Of a stretch of DNA of 64,000 nucleotides, positions 1 through 7,564 are shown one piece after another. Source of the stretch: Microvirga pakistanensis (lineage in GTDB: Bacteria; Pseudomonadota; Alphaproteobacteria; Rhizobiales; Beijerinckiaceae); NCBI RefSeq assembly GCF_004458765.1, contig NZ_SPJX01000710.1:186001-250000 (forward strand), given 5' to 3'. How positions within the stretch are numbered: the stretch's first letter is position 1; every line of letters starts with the position of its first letter. Made by a program: the position numbers and the translations under genes. Under the pieces are notes generated by a model. The model was not told where the DNA came from and made no database searches. It worked only from the letters and a program-made list of their open reading frames with translations.

Positions 1-756
1 ACCTTCATCGTCAACGCGCTCCAGCCGGCCGAAGTGGTGAAGGTGGTGCTCGACGAGGAGGCCGACCGAATCGAGGTGGTGGTGCCCGACGACCAGCTGT
101 CGCTCGCCATCGGCCGCCGCGGCCAGAACGTGCGCCTGGCCTCGCAGCTCACCGGCTGGGACATCGACATCCTCACCGAGGCCGAGGAATCCGAGCGCCG
201 TCAGAAGGAATTCGCCGAGCGCACCGAGCTGTTCATGAACGCCCTCGACGTGGACGAGGTGGTGGGCCAGCTGCTCGCCTCGGAAGGCTTCCGCTCGGTC
301 GAGGAAATCGCCTATGTGGATTCCGCCGAAGTCGCCTCCATCGAGGGCTTCGACGAGGACACCGCTGCCGAGATCCAGAACCGCGCCCGCGACTACATCG
401 CCCGCATCGAGGCCGAGAACGAGGCCCGCCGCAAGGAGCTGGGCGTTGCCGACGAGCTGAGGGAAATCGACGGCGTCACCAGCGCCATGATGGTGGCGCT
501 CGGCGAGAACGACATCAAGACGGTCGAGGACCTGGCCGGCTGCGCCACCGACGATCTCGTCGGCTGGACCGAGGGCAAGGGTGCCGAGGCGACCCGCTAC
601 AAGGGTGCGCTCGACGGCTTCGATGTGTCCCGCACGGAAGCGGAAGCCATGGTCATGGCCGCCCGCGTGAAGGCCGGCTGGATCGAGCAGCCGGAAGAAA
701 ACGTTGAAACCGAGGGATCGGCCGAAGAGGCCGAGACCGAGGCTCAGCCGTCCTAA
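1..756 (+). CDS. nusA: transcription termination/antitermination factor NusA, C-terminal part (5' end outside window)
   Basis: The frame is open from base 1, so the gene starts before the window. What is visible begins in the second KH domain (GXXG loop as IGRRGQNV), which binds RNA. Two helical repeats follow, around DVDEVVGQLLASEGF and LREIDGVTSAMMVAL, which match the acidic AR1/AR2 repeats found at the C-terminus of proteobacterial NusA, and then an acidic tail. NusA binds RNA polymerase and nascent RNA to control pausing, termination and antitermination. It heads the conserved nusA-ylxR-infB-rbfA-truB-rpsO-pnp cluster and its stop lies 30 bases before the next gene. Identification is firm; only the missing N-terminus limits it. 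Confidence 0.96.
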   Translation, partial: TFIVNALQPAEVVKVVLDEEADRIEVVVPDDQLSLAIGRRGQNVRLASQLTGWDIDILTEAEESERRQKEFAERTELFMNALDVDEVVGQLLASEGFRSVEEIAYVDSAEVASIEGFDEDTAAEIQNRARDYIARIEAENEARRKELGVADELREIDGVTSAMMVALGENDIKTVEDLAGCATDDLVGWTEGKGAEATRYKGALDGFDVSRTEAEAMVMAARVKAGWIEQPEENVETEGSAEEAETEAQPS

Positions 757-786
757 AACGGCGATGGCAAAGCGAGGTCAGCACCC

Positions 787-1458
787 GTGCCGCGGCATGA
801 ACCGGAGCGCACCTGCATCGTCACCCGCGAGGCGCAAAGCCCCGCGGGCCTGATCCGCTTTGTCCTCGGGCCCGGCCATCAGGTCGTTCCCGATCTTAGG
901 CACAAGCTTCCCGGCCGGGGCGTCTGGGTGACGGCCCGGTCCGATCTGGTGGAAGAGGCCGTCAAGCGCCGCCTCTTCTCCCGTGCGTTCAAGACGGAGG
1001 CTTTGGCCCCCGAGACCCTCGTCCAGGACATCGAGCGCCTGCTCCGGGACGACATGAGACAGGCGCTCGCCCTCGCCAACAAGGCGGGCTGCGTCGTCAC
1101 CGGCTTCCAGAAAGTCGAGGCGGCGATCACGGATAAGCCCATCGTTGCCCTTATTCATGCCGCAGAGGCGGCCGAAGATGGGCGAAGAAAATTGGCGAAC
1201 CCGTTGCGAAAACGTCTCGGCGGGGCAATATCTAGCTTTCCGGTCGTCCAAGTATTGTCAAATGACGAATTGGATTTGGCATTGGGCCGGTCACATGTGA
1301 TACATGCTGCCCTCGTCGCGGGCGCTGGGAGCGACGGCTTTCTGAACCGCTGGCATCGTTACCGCAGCTATTGCGGCATCGGAGCCGATCCATCTGGCCT
1401 CGGAGACGAGACCGGCGAACCCACGATTTTGAAACCCGCAGGAACATTAGCGGAATGA
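787..1458 (+). CDS. YlxR/DUF448 RNA-binding protein with C-terminal L7Ae-like domain
   Basis: This 223-residue protein starts with the YlxR signature (RTCIVTRE near residue 8, PGRGVWV near residue 46). It continues into a region from about residue 90 resembling the L7Ae/L30e-type fold often fused to YlxR in alphaproteobacteria. YlxR proteins bind RNA, and in some bacteria they modulate RNase P or ribosome-related processes; the role here is inferred. The frame runs back only to the nusA stop codon, and a GTG at 787 is preceded by a GCGAGG-like ribosome site, so GTG is the best start. The ATG at 764 is in another frame. Its TGA overlaps the infB ATG (ATGA), implying translational coupling. Confidence 0.9.
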   Translation: MPRHEPERTCIVTREAQSPAGLIRFVLGPGHQVVPDLRHKLPGRGVWVTARSDLVEEAVKRRLFSRAFKTEALAPETLVQDIERLLRDDMRQALALANKAGCVVTGFQKVEAAITDKPIVALIHAAEAAEDGRRKLANPLRKRLGGAISSFPVVQVLSNDELDLALGRSHVIHAALVAGAGSDGFLNRWHRYRSYCGIGADPSGLGDETGEPTILKPAGTLAE

Positions 1459-4400
1459 GTGATACGAAAAACCAGGGCGACAAGACTCTCCACGTGTCGT
1501 CCAAGACGCTGTCTCTGAAGCGCCCAGTCGAGCAAGGCACGGTGCGCCAAAGCTTCTCCCATGGTCGTTCGAAGGCGGTCGTGGTCGAGACCGTCAAGCG
1601 TCGCCCTGCCGTCGGCCCCGGTGGGGCGAAGGATGACAAGCCGGCCGCCTCCCAGGCTGCAGCCCCCGCTGCCGCACCGAAGGCGGCTGCGCCGGCGGGA
1701 CGGCCCGCGGCTCCCCAGGGCGGACGCCCGCAGCGCTCCGGCCCCTCCTCCAACGCGCCCCGGTCCGGCGTGGTGCTGCAGACGCTCTCCGATCAGGAGC
1801 GCGATGCCCGCATGAACGCCCTGGCCGATGCCCGTCGCCGCGAAGAGGAAGAGCGCCGGCGCCAGGCCGAAGAAGCGTCCCGTCGCGCCGAGCGTGAGGC
1901 GGCGGAAGCCAAGGACCGCGAAGCGGCCGAAGCCCGCAAGCGTGAGGAAGAGGAGCGCCGTCGCCAGGACGAGGAGCGCAAGCACCGCGCCGAGACCGAG
2001 GCCCGTCGCCGTCTGGGCGAGGAAGCAGCCCCTGCCGCCGCTCCCGTACAGGCCCGTACTCCCGCTCCGGCGCAGCCCCGCGACCGTGCGCCGGCTCCGC
2101 GCCAGGACGGCGCCCCCCGCGGCGAAGGCCGTCCCGGCGGTTTCCGCCAGGATGGTCCGCGTCAGGACGGCCCGCGCCAGGGCGGTCCCCGGCAGGATGG
2201 CCAGCGTTCCGGCGGTTTCCGCTCGGACGGGCCCCGGGAAGGCCGTCCCGGTGGCGGTTTCCGCTCCGATGGACCTCGGGAAGGCCGCCCCGGCGGCTTC
2301 CGGTCCGACGGACCGCGCCCTGAGGGCCGCTCCGGCGGCTTCGGTGGTGGTCCGCGTGCCACCGGCGGCACCGCCGGCGGCCGTCCCCCGAGCCTCAACC
2401 ACATGGCCCGTCCCGCTGCCCCGGCGATCCCTGATCCCGCAACGGCCAAGCCGAATGCCCGCACGGCTCCGCCGGTCGCGGCCCGTGGCCCGGCGGTCGA
2501 TATGGACGACGATGAGGCACCGCGGACAGCCCGCCGTCCCGGCGCGGCCAAGCCCGTCGCCCCCCCTAAGGCCCCGAGGGCCGTGCCCGGCGAGGAGCGC
2601 CGTCGCGGCCGCCTGACGCTTGCCACTGCGACCTCGGACGACGACGAGCGCACCCGTTCGCTCGCCGCCTTCCGTCGCCGCAACCAGCGTCTGATGGGCC
2701 ACCGCCAGGTCGAGCAGAAGGAAAAGATCACCCGCGAGGTGACGATTCCGGAGACGATCACCATCCAGGAGCTCGCCAACCGCATGTCGGAGCGCGCCGT
2801 GGACGTGATCAAGTTCCTGATGAAACAGGGACAGATGCACAAGATCACGGACGTGATCGACGCCGATACCGCGCAGCTCGTCGCGGAGGAGCTCGGCCAC
2901 ACGGTGAAGCGCGTCGCGGAATCGGACGTCGAGGAAGGCCTGTTCGACACGCCGGACACCGACGAGAACCTCTCGTCCCGTCCGCCCGTGGTCACCATCA
3001 TGGGCCACGTCGACCACGGCAAGACCTCGCTGCTCGACGCGATCCGCAAGACCAACGTGGTCTCCGGAGAGGCCGGCGGCATCACGCAGCATATCGGCGC
3101 CTACCAGGTGACGTCGCCGCTCGGCGGTAAGATCACCTTCATCGACACCCCCGGCCACGCAGCCTTCACGGCCATGCGCGCCCGCGGCGCCAAGGTGACG
3201 GACATCGTCGTGCTCGTGGTGGCGGCCGATGACGGCGTCATGCCCCAGACCATCGAGGCGATCACCCACGCGCAGGCGGCCGGTGTGCCGCTGATCGTGG
3301 CGATCAACAAGGTGGACAAGCCCGACGCCAACCCGCAGCGGGTGCGCACCGAACTTCTCCAGCACTCGATCGTCGTGGAATCCATGGGCGGCGAGACCCT
3401 CGAATTCGAGGTGTCGGCCAAGACCGGCCAGGGCCTCGACAGCATGCTCGAAGGTCTCCAGCTCCAGGCCGAGATTCTCGACCTGAAGGCCAACCCGGGC
3501 CGCTCGGCCGAAGGCACCGTCATCGAGGCCAAGCTCGATCGCGGTCGCGGCCCTGTGGCGACGGTTCTCGTCCAGCGCGGCACGCTGCACACCGGAGACA
3601 TCGTGGTGGCGGGCGCCGAATGGGGCCGCGTGCGTGCGCTGATCAACGATCAGAGCGCCAGCGTGAGAGAGGCCGGACCGTCGGTTCCTGTCGAGGTTCT
3701 GGGCTTCAACGGCACGCCGGAGGCGGGCGACCGCGTCGCGGTGGTCGAATCCGAGGCTCGGGCCCGTGAGGTCACCGAGTACCGCACCCGTCAGAAGCGC
3801 GAACGCGCCGCAGCCCGCATGGGTTCGGCCGGACGCACGCTGGTCGACATGATGCGCGACCTCAAGGCCGGAGCCGGCCGCAAGGAGTTCCCGCTCGTGA
3901 TCCGGGCGGACGTGCAGGGCTCGGCGGAAGCGATCGCCGGCGCCCTCGAGAAGGTCGGCAACGAGGAAGTGGGTGCCCGCATCATCCAGGCCGGCGTCGG
4001 CGCGATCTCGGAATCCGACGTCACGCTGGCGGAGGCCTCAGGCGCCATCATCCTCGGCTTCAACGTGCGCGCCCACAAGGAAGCGCGCGAGGCGGCCGAA
4101 CGGTCCGGCATCGAGATCCGCTACTACAACATCATCTACGACCTCGTGGATGACGTGAAAGCGGCGATGTCCGGACTGCTCGCTCCGACGCTGCGCGAGG
4201 AGCGGCTCGGCGAGGCGCAGATCCTCGAGGTGTTCAACGTGTCCAAGGTCGGCAAGGTCGCGGGCTGCCGCGTCACCGACGGCGTGGTGCAGCGCGGCGC
4301 CCATGTCCGCCTCATCCGCGACAACGTGGTCATCCACGAGGGCAAGCTGTCCCAGCTCAAGCGCTTCAAGGACGACGCCCGCGAGGTCACCTCCGGTCAG

Positions 4401-4493
4401 GAATGCGGCATGGCCTTCGAGAACTATCAGGACATGCGCACCGGCGACGTGATCGAATGCTACCGCGTGGAAGAGGTGAAGCGGTCGCTGTAA
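1455..4493 (+). CDS. infB: translation initiation factor IF-2
   Basis: IF-2 is the GTPase that brings fMet-tRNA to the 30S subunit and promotes subunit joining. The ATG at 1455 overlaps the upstream stop and gives 1012 residues, long for the family because of an extended N-terminus. In order I see: an IF-2-associated N-terminal motif (SKTLSLKRPVEQG), an Ala/Pro and Glu/Arg-rich linker, Arg/Gly-rich repeats, the IF2-N domain (ITIQELANRMSERAVDV), then the G domain with GHVDHGKTS near residue 515, DTPGHAAF and NKVDKP, and the C-terminal beta-barrel domains. The frame remains open upstream to 1371, but that stretch lies inside ylxR and lacks family likeness. Confidence 0.98.
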   Translation: MSDTKNQGDKTLHVSSKTLSLKRPVEQGTVRQSFSHGRSKAVVVETVKRRPAVGPGGAKDDKPAASQAAAPAAAPKAAAPAGRPAAPQGGRPQRSGPSSNAPRSGVVLQTLSDQERDARMNALADARRREEEERRRQAEEASRRAEREAAEAKDREAAEARKREEEERRRQDEERKHRAETEARRRLGEEAAPAAAPVQARTPAPAQPRDRAPAPRQDGAPRGEGRPGGFRQDGPRQDGPRQGGPRQDGQRSGGFRSDGPREGRPGGGFRSDGPREGRPGGFRSDGPRPEGRSGGFGGGPRATGGTAGGRPPSLNHMARPAAPAIPDPATAKPNARTAPPVAARGPAVDMDDDEAPRTARRPGAAKPVAPPKAPRAVPGEERRRGRLTLATATSDDDERTRSLAAFRRRNQRLMGHRQVEQKEKITREVTIPETITIQELANRMSERAVDVIKFLMKQGQMHKITDVIDADTAQLVAEELGHTVKRVAESDVEEGLFDTPDTDENLSSRPPVVTIMGHVDHGKTSLLDAIRKTNVVSGEAGGITQHIGAYQVTSPLGGKITFIDTPGHAAFTAMRARGAKVTDIVVLVVAADDGVMPQTIEAITHAQAAGVPLIVAINKVDKPDANPQRVRTELLQHSIVVESMGGETLEFEVSAKTGQGLDSMLEGLQLQAEILDLKANPGRSAEGTVIEAKLDRGRGPVATVLVQRGTLHTGDIVVAGAEWGRVRALINDQSASVREAGPSVPVEVLGFNGTPEAGDRVAVVESEARAREVTEYRTRQKRERAAARMGSAGRTLVDMMRDLKAGAGRKEFPLVIRADVQGSAEAIAGALEKVGNEEVGARIIQAGVGAISESDVTLAEASGAIILGFNVRAHKEAREAAERSGIEIRYYNIIYDLVDDVKAAMSGLLAPTLREERLGEAQILEVFNVSKVGKVAGCRVTDGVVQRGAHVRLIRDNVVIHEGKLSQLKRFKDDAREVTSGQECGMAFENYQDMRTGDVIECYRVEEVKRSL
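2140..2345 (+). repeat. in-frame Arg/Gly-rich tandem repeats inside infB
   Basis: Two kinds of repeat follow each other. Short units encode RQDGP/RQGGP (about 2146-2205). Longer units then start at 2211, 2253, 2292 and 2334, with periods of 42, 39 and 42 bases, and encode GGFRSDGPREGRPG-like blocks. The 39-base step is one glycine codon shorter. The repeats lie in the poorly conserved linker ahead of the IF2-N domain. Confidence 0.85.
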
Positions 4494-4527
4494 GCCGCTC
4501 GCCTTCCCTTATTAGAACCAATGCGTC

Positions 4528-4608
4528 ATCACCGGGCTTGTCCCGGTGATCTCGCTTTGGCGAGGGGACTTCCTATTCAACTGGGATGGCCGGGAAAAAC
4601 CCGGCCAT
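4528..4608. repeat. dispersed intergenic palindrome family, copy 1 (two hairpins)
   Basis: Two perfect 9-bp hairpins lie in the gap between infB and rbfA. The first pairs 4528-4536 with 4542-4550 around the loop CTTGT. The second pairs 4586-4594 with 4600-4608 around AAAAA. Stem cores are ACCGGG and GGCCGGG. Related structures occur after truB, between hslU and hslV, after the DUF202 gene and before amtB. The second hairpin ends 37 bases before rbfA, so it could affect the leader. Confidence 0.75.
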
Positions 4609-4645
4609 GCCCCCGAATGATCCGGTCCAATCCCGGAGGATGACC

Positions 4646-5074
4646 ATGGCAAAACGTTTCGAACAAACCACCGGCCCGTCCCAGCGCCAGCAGCGCGTGG
4701 CCGAGCTCGTACGGCACGCTCTGGCGGAGGTGCTCTCGCGCGGCGATCTGCAGGACGAGGTGCTGACGAAGAATGTCATCACGATTCCCGAAGTGCGCAT
4801 GTCGCCGGACCTGAAGCTCGCGACCGCCTACGTGATGCCTCTCGGCGGCAAGGACGAGGACGCGGTCATCAAGGCGCTCGAGAAGAACAAGAAGGTTCTG
4901 CGCCAGGAAGTCGCCCGCCGGGTGAACCTGAAATTCGCCCCCGACCTGCGCTTCCGCCGCGACGAGAGCTTCGACGAGGCGGCCCGCATCGACGCGCTCC
5001 TGCGCTCCGAACGCGTGGCGCGCGACACCGGCAAGCCCGGCGTCGATGTAAACGACGACGATAACGACGAGTGA
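4646..5074 (+). CDS. rbfA: 30S ribosome-binding factor RbfA
   Basis: A 142-residue protein of the size usual for RbfA, a KH-like cold-shock factor that matures the 16S rRNA 5' end on the 30S subunit. Family features include QRQQRVAELVRHALAEVL near the N-terminus and the VRMSPDLKLATAYV stretch, followed by the RRVNLKFAPDLRFRRDES block. The GGAGGA at 4635-4640 sits 5 bases before the ATG at 4646. The in-frame ATG at 4640 overlaps that site and is therefore less likely. An acidic tail ends the protein. Its TGA overlaps the GTG start of truB. Confidence 0.96.
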   Translation: MAKRFEQTTGPSQRQQRVAELVRHALAEVLSRGDLQDEVLTKNVITIPEVRMSPDLKLATAYVMPLGGKDEDAVIKALEKNKKVLRQEVARRVNLKFAPDLRFRRDESFDEAARIDALLRSERVARDTGKPGVDVNDDDNDE

Positions 5075-6012
5075 GCGCGATGACCGACAACCGCAACGAA
5101 GAGCGCCCTCACCGCCGCCCTCACGGCGACCGACCGAAAAAGCGCGACATCAATGGCTGGATCATCCTCGACAAGGGCGTCGGGATGACCTCGACCCATG
5201 CGGTCGCCGTCGTCAAGCGCGCGTTTTCCGCCAAGAAGGCGGGCCACGCGGGCACCCTCGATCCCCTCGCTTCCGGCATCCTGCCGATCGCGCTGGGCGA
5301 GGCCACGAAGACCGTGCCGTTCATCATGGACGGTCGCAAATCCTACGTGTTCACCGTCGCCTGGGGAGCGGAGACTAATACCGACGACACCGAGGGCGAT
5401 GTCGTGGAGCGCACCGACACAGTCCCGGAGGCCTCGGAGATCGAGGCGCTTCTGCCGCGCTTCACCGGCCCCATTCAGCAGGTGCCGCCGCGTTTCTCCG
5501 CCATCAAGATCCAGGGTGAACGGGCCTACGACCTCGCCCGCGACGGCGAAGTGGTGGAGCTGCAGCCCCGCACCGTCGAGATCGACCGCCTCGCCCTCGT
5601 GCATCACCACGGCAACCGTTCGGTGATCGAGGCCGATTGCGGCAAGGGCACCTATGTGCGGGCCATCGCCCGCGATCTCGGCCGTGCGCTCGGCTGCCTC
5701 GGCCATATCGCGGCGCTCCGGCGCACGCGGGTCGGCCCCTTCAGCGAGCACGACGCGGTGGCGGCGGACGACCTCACCACGAACCCGGCGGCGCTTCGCG
5801 CCGTGGAAACGGCCTTGAGCGAGCTTCCGTCCGTGGCCGTGAGCCGTGACATGGCCGCCCGCCTCATGCGCGGCCAGTCCATCATCCTGCGCGGCCGCGA
5901 GGCTCCGCTTGCCGGCAAGGCCTATGCCACCTGCAACGGTGTCCTGGTCGCCGTGGGCGACATCGAGCGCGGCGAACTCGTGCCGCACCGGGTGTTCAAT
6001 CTGGGGGCTTGA
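5071..6012 (+). CDS. truB: tRNA pseudouridine(55) synthase TruB
   Basis: TruB makes pseudouridine 55 in the T-loop of tRNAs. The catalytic aspartate sits in AGTLDPLASGILP near residue 60, and the family motifs GWIILDKGVGMTST, KSYVFTVAWG, and GTYVRAIARDLG are all present. The GTG at 5071 overlaps the rbfA stop (GTGA) and gives 313 residues. An ATG at 5080 is an alternative that would shorten the protein by three. The N-terminus before GWIILDK is a basic, charged extension. The gene follows rbfA in the usual order. Confidence 0.97.
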   Translation: MSAMTDNRNEERPHRRPHGDRPKKRDINGWIILDKGVGMTSTHAVAVVKRAFSAKKAGHAGTLDPLASGILPIALGEATKTVPFIMDGRKSYVFTVAWGAETNTDDTEGDVVERTDTVPEASEIEALLPRFTGPIQQVPPRFSAIKIQGERAYDLARDGEVVELQPRTVEIDRLALVHHHGNRSVIEADCGKGTYVRAIARDLGRALGCLGHIAALRRTRVGPFSEHDAVAADDLTTNPAALRAVETALSELPSVAVSRDMAARLMRGQSIILRGREAPLAGKAYATCNGVLVAVGDIERGELVPHRVFNLGA

Positions 6013-6029
6013 AGAGCCTCGCGTCCGTC

Positions 6030-6109
6030 ATCACCGGCTTCGTGCCGGTGATCTCGACGGGGGAAGGGCGCCGCTTCTCTCGAAAGAGACGGCCGGGACG
6101 AGCCCGGCC
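6030..6109. repeat. dispersed intergenic palindrome family, copy 2 (two hairpins)
   Basis: The gap between truB and the converging YciE-like gene holds two hairpins of the same type as copy 1: 6030-6038 with 6044-6052 (ATCACCGGC stem, TTCGT loop), and 6091-6097 with 6103-6109 (GGCCGGG stem). The spacing of the two hairpins is similar to copy 1. This copy may also serve as a transcription end for truB, though it lacks a long T run. Confidence 0.75.
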
Positions 6110-6139
6110 GAGACGGGAAGCGGCCTTCCATGAAAGGTC

Positions 6140-6685
6140 TCACCGGTCCGCCTTCAGTCCCTGCGCTTCGCGCATCAGGTATTTCTGCGTGATCGGCTCG
6201 ATCATGTCCCGGATGAGCTGAGCGGTTTTCTCCTCCTCCCGGAGGGTCTCCTGGAGTGCCGGGATGAAGCGCTGGTGGCCGGCGGCTTCCGCCATGGCGA
6301 TCAGCGACTTGTAGGACGCGATCTCGAAATTCTCGAAAGCGTGGTTGGCGAAGGTGTTCTTGAGAACCTCGTCGGCCATGGGCATGTGGCCGGCGGCGGC
6401 CATGTTGGCCATGAACTGGGTCGCCATGTCCTTCAGGAGCGAGCGGTCCTCGCCGAAGGTGTGCAACATCTCGTCGAGGCGGCGCACCTGGCCCTCGGTC
6501 TCGCGGATATGGGTGCGCAGCAGGTCCGACATTTCCGGGTAGTTCTCGAAGCGCTCCACCTGGCGCTGCATCAGCTGCAGCGCTTCCTTCTCGAGGGCGT
6601 GGGCGTTCTGAAGGCCCGTTATGAAAATGTTCTTCACGGTCTCGTTGGACGACAGGTCGGTCATGCCGAGAGTGCTGGCGGTCAT
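6140..6685 (-). CDS. YciE/YciF-like ferritin-type protein (DUF892)
   Basis: This 181-residue protein matches the DUF892 ferritin-like family. It is a helical protein with repeated acidic/His pairs: NAHALEKEALQLMQRQ, LLRTHIRETEGQVRRLDEML, ENFEIASYKSLIAMAEAAGH and LREEEKTAQLIRDM. These could form a di-iron four-helix bundle. In enterobacteria the family responds to stress, but the substrate is unknown. The ATG at 6685 is preceded by an AGGAAG-type ribosome site. It interrupts the truB-rpsO adjacency usual in this cluster and lies on the opposite strand, so it is probably an insertion with its own promoter. The family call is good; the function is not known. Confidence 0.85.
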   Translation of the reverse strand: MTASTLGMTDLSSNETVKNIFITGLQNAHALEKEALQLMQRQVERFENYPEMSDLLRTHIRETEGQVRRLDEMLHTFGEDRSLLKDMATQFMANMAAAGHMPMADEVLKNTFANHAFENFEIASYKSLIAMAEAAGHQRFIPALQETLREEEKTAQLIRDMIEPITQKYLMREAQGLKADR

Positions 6686-6803
6686 GGTTTCGACTTCCTA
6701 TATGAGGGGTATCTCAGTCACCAACAGTGACCGCCGAAACTTGTTCCAGACGAGATCGCGGATCCCTGCCATCCCCTTGCTAGGCTTGGCAAAAAGGATT
6801 TCG

Positions 6804-6832
6804 CTGGCACTTATCCGCAATTGGTGTATGGT
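6804..6832 (+). promoter_or_regulatory. candidate sigma-70-type promoter for rpsO in a 314-base gap
   Basis: The stretch 6686-6999 between the YciE-like gene and rpsO contains no gene that I can support. CTGGCA (6804-6809) and TATGGT (6827-6832) are 17 bases apart and could be a -35/-10 pair. An alternative pair is TTGGCA (6786-6791) with ACTTAT (6809-6814), also at 17. Either would give a leader of roughly 160-180 bases. This is pattern matching only. Confidence 0.35.
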
Positions 6833-6999
6833 GCGCCCGTTTTCCAAGGGCCCGCCCTTGGATGAAGGCCGTCCCGACGACGGACCGCGCTGGACGACAT
6901 CCCGGCCCGGCCCTTCCCGGACGAACCCGACCTTCCAGCCCCATGGCGCTGTCATTGGGCCAAGGTCCCTATCGAAAAGCAAACCTGAAAGGACATGCG

Positions 7000-7269
7000 A
7001 TGTCGATTACGGCTGAGCGCAAGAACGCGCTCGTGAAAGAATTCGCGCAGAAGGCTGGCGATACGGGCTCCCCCGAGGTGCAAGTCGCCATTCTGACCGA
7101 GCGAATCAACAACCTGACCGGTCACTTCAAGACCCACACGAAGGACAACCACTCCCGTCGTGGCCTCCTGAAGCTCGTCTCCTCGCGTCGCTCGCTCCTC
7201 GACTATCTGAAGAAGAAGGACGAGAGCCGCTACCGGACCCTGATCGAGAAGCTCGGCATCCGCCGCTAA
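7000..7269 (+). CDS. rpsO: 30S ribosomal protein S15
   Basis: S15 is a primary 16S rRNA-binding protein of the 30S platform. The ATG at 7000 gives exactly 89 residues, the standard S15 length, with typical motifs: TGSPEVQVAILTERI, NLTGHFKTHTKDNHSRRGL and SRRSLLDYLKKKD. The frame is open upstream to 6862, but that part has no S15 likeness. It is followed by a strong hairpin and then pnp. In E. coli S15 represses its own mRNA; whether the leader here does so cannot be read directly. Confidence 0.98.
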   Translation: MSITAERKNALVKEFAQKAGDTGSPEVQVAILTERINNLTGHFKTHTKDNHSRRGLLKLVSSRRSLLDYLKKKDESRYRTLIEKLGIRR

Positions 7270-7284
7270 GCTTTCGCACGACTT

Positions 7285-7314
7285 CCGTCCGGAGCACGGC
7301 TCCGGACGGTTCTT
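7285..7314 (+). terminator. hairpin after rpsO, probable terminator or processing site
   Basis: A perfect 11-bp stem pairs 7285-7295 with 7299-7309 around a 3-base loop, 15 bases after the rpsO stop, followed by TTCTT. The T run is short, so it may attenuate rather than stop transcription into pnp, or serve as an RNase processing site. Confidence 0.65.
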
Positions 7315-7564
7315 CCGGACGAGATCGAAAGCATCGTGTCCGGTTTACGAAGAACGGATCGGATGAGAGATATCCGACCGGTTCGCTCCGGCGTTGGTGA
7401 GACTTCAAGGAAAAGTCCCGGCGTCCCTTTGAGGAGACGGATGACGCGATGACCATGGCAGGATCGCAAGAGGCTTGGCGGAGCGGGCTTTCCCGCTTCA
7501 CGAGCTTCTTGCCGTCTTGCTCATGGCATCGAGCCCCCGCTCCTGCTGTCATGAAAGACGAAAC

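Noticed and set aside
1368..3590. A 740-residue open frame on the minus strand opposite infB
   Set aside because: It mirrors the high-GC, repeat-rich infB sequence, has a low-complexity Gly/Arg/Ala translation and no family motif. The plus-strand IF-2 is certain.
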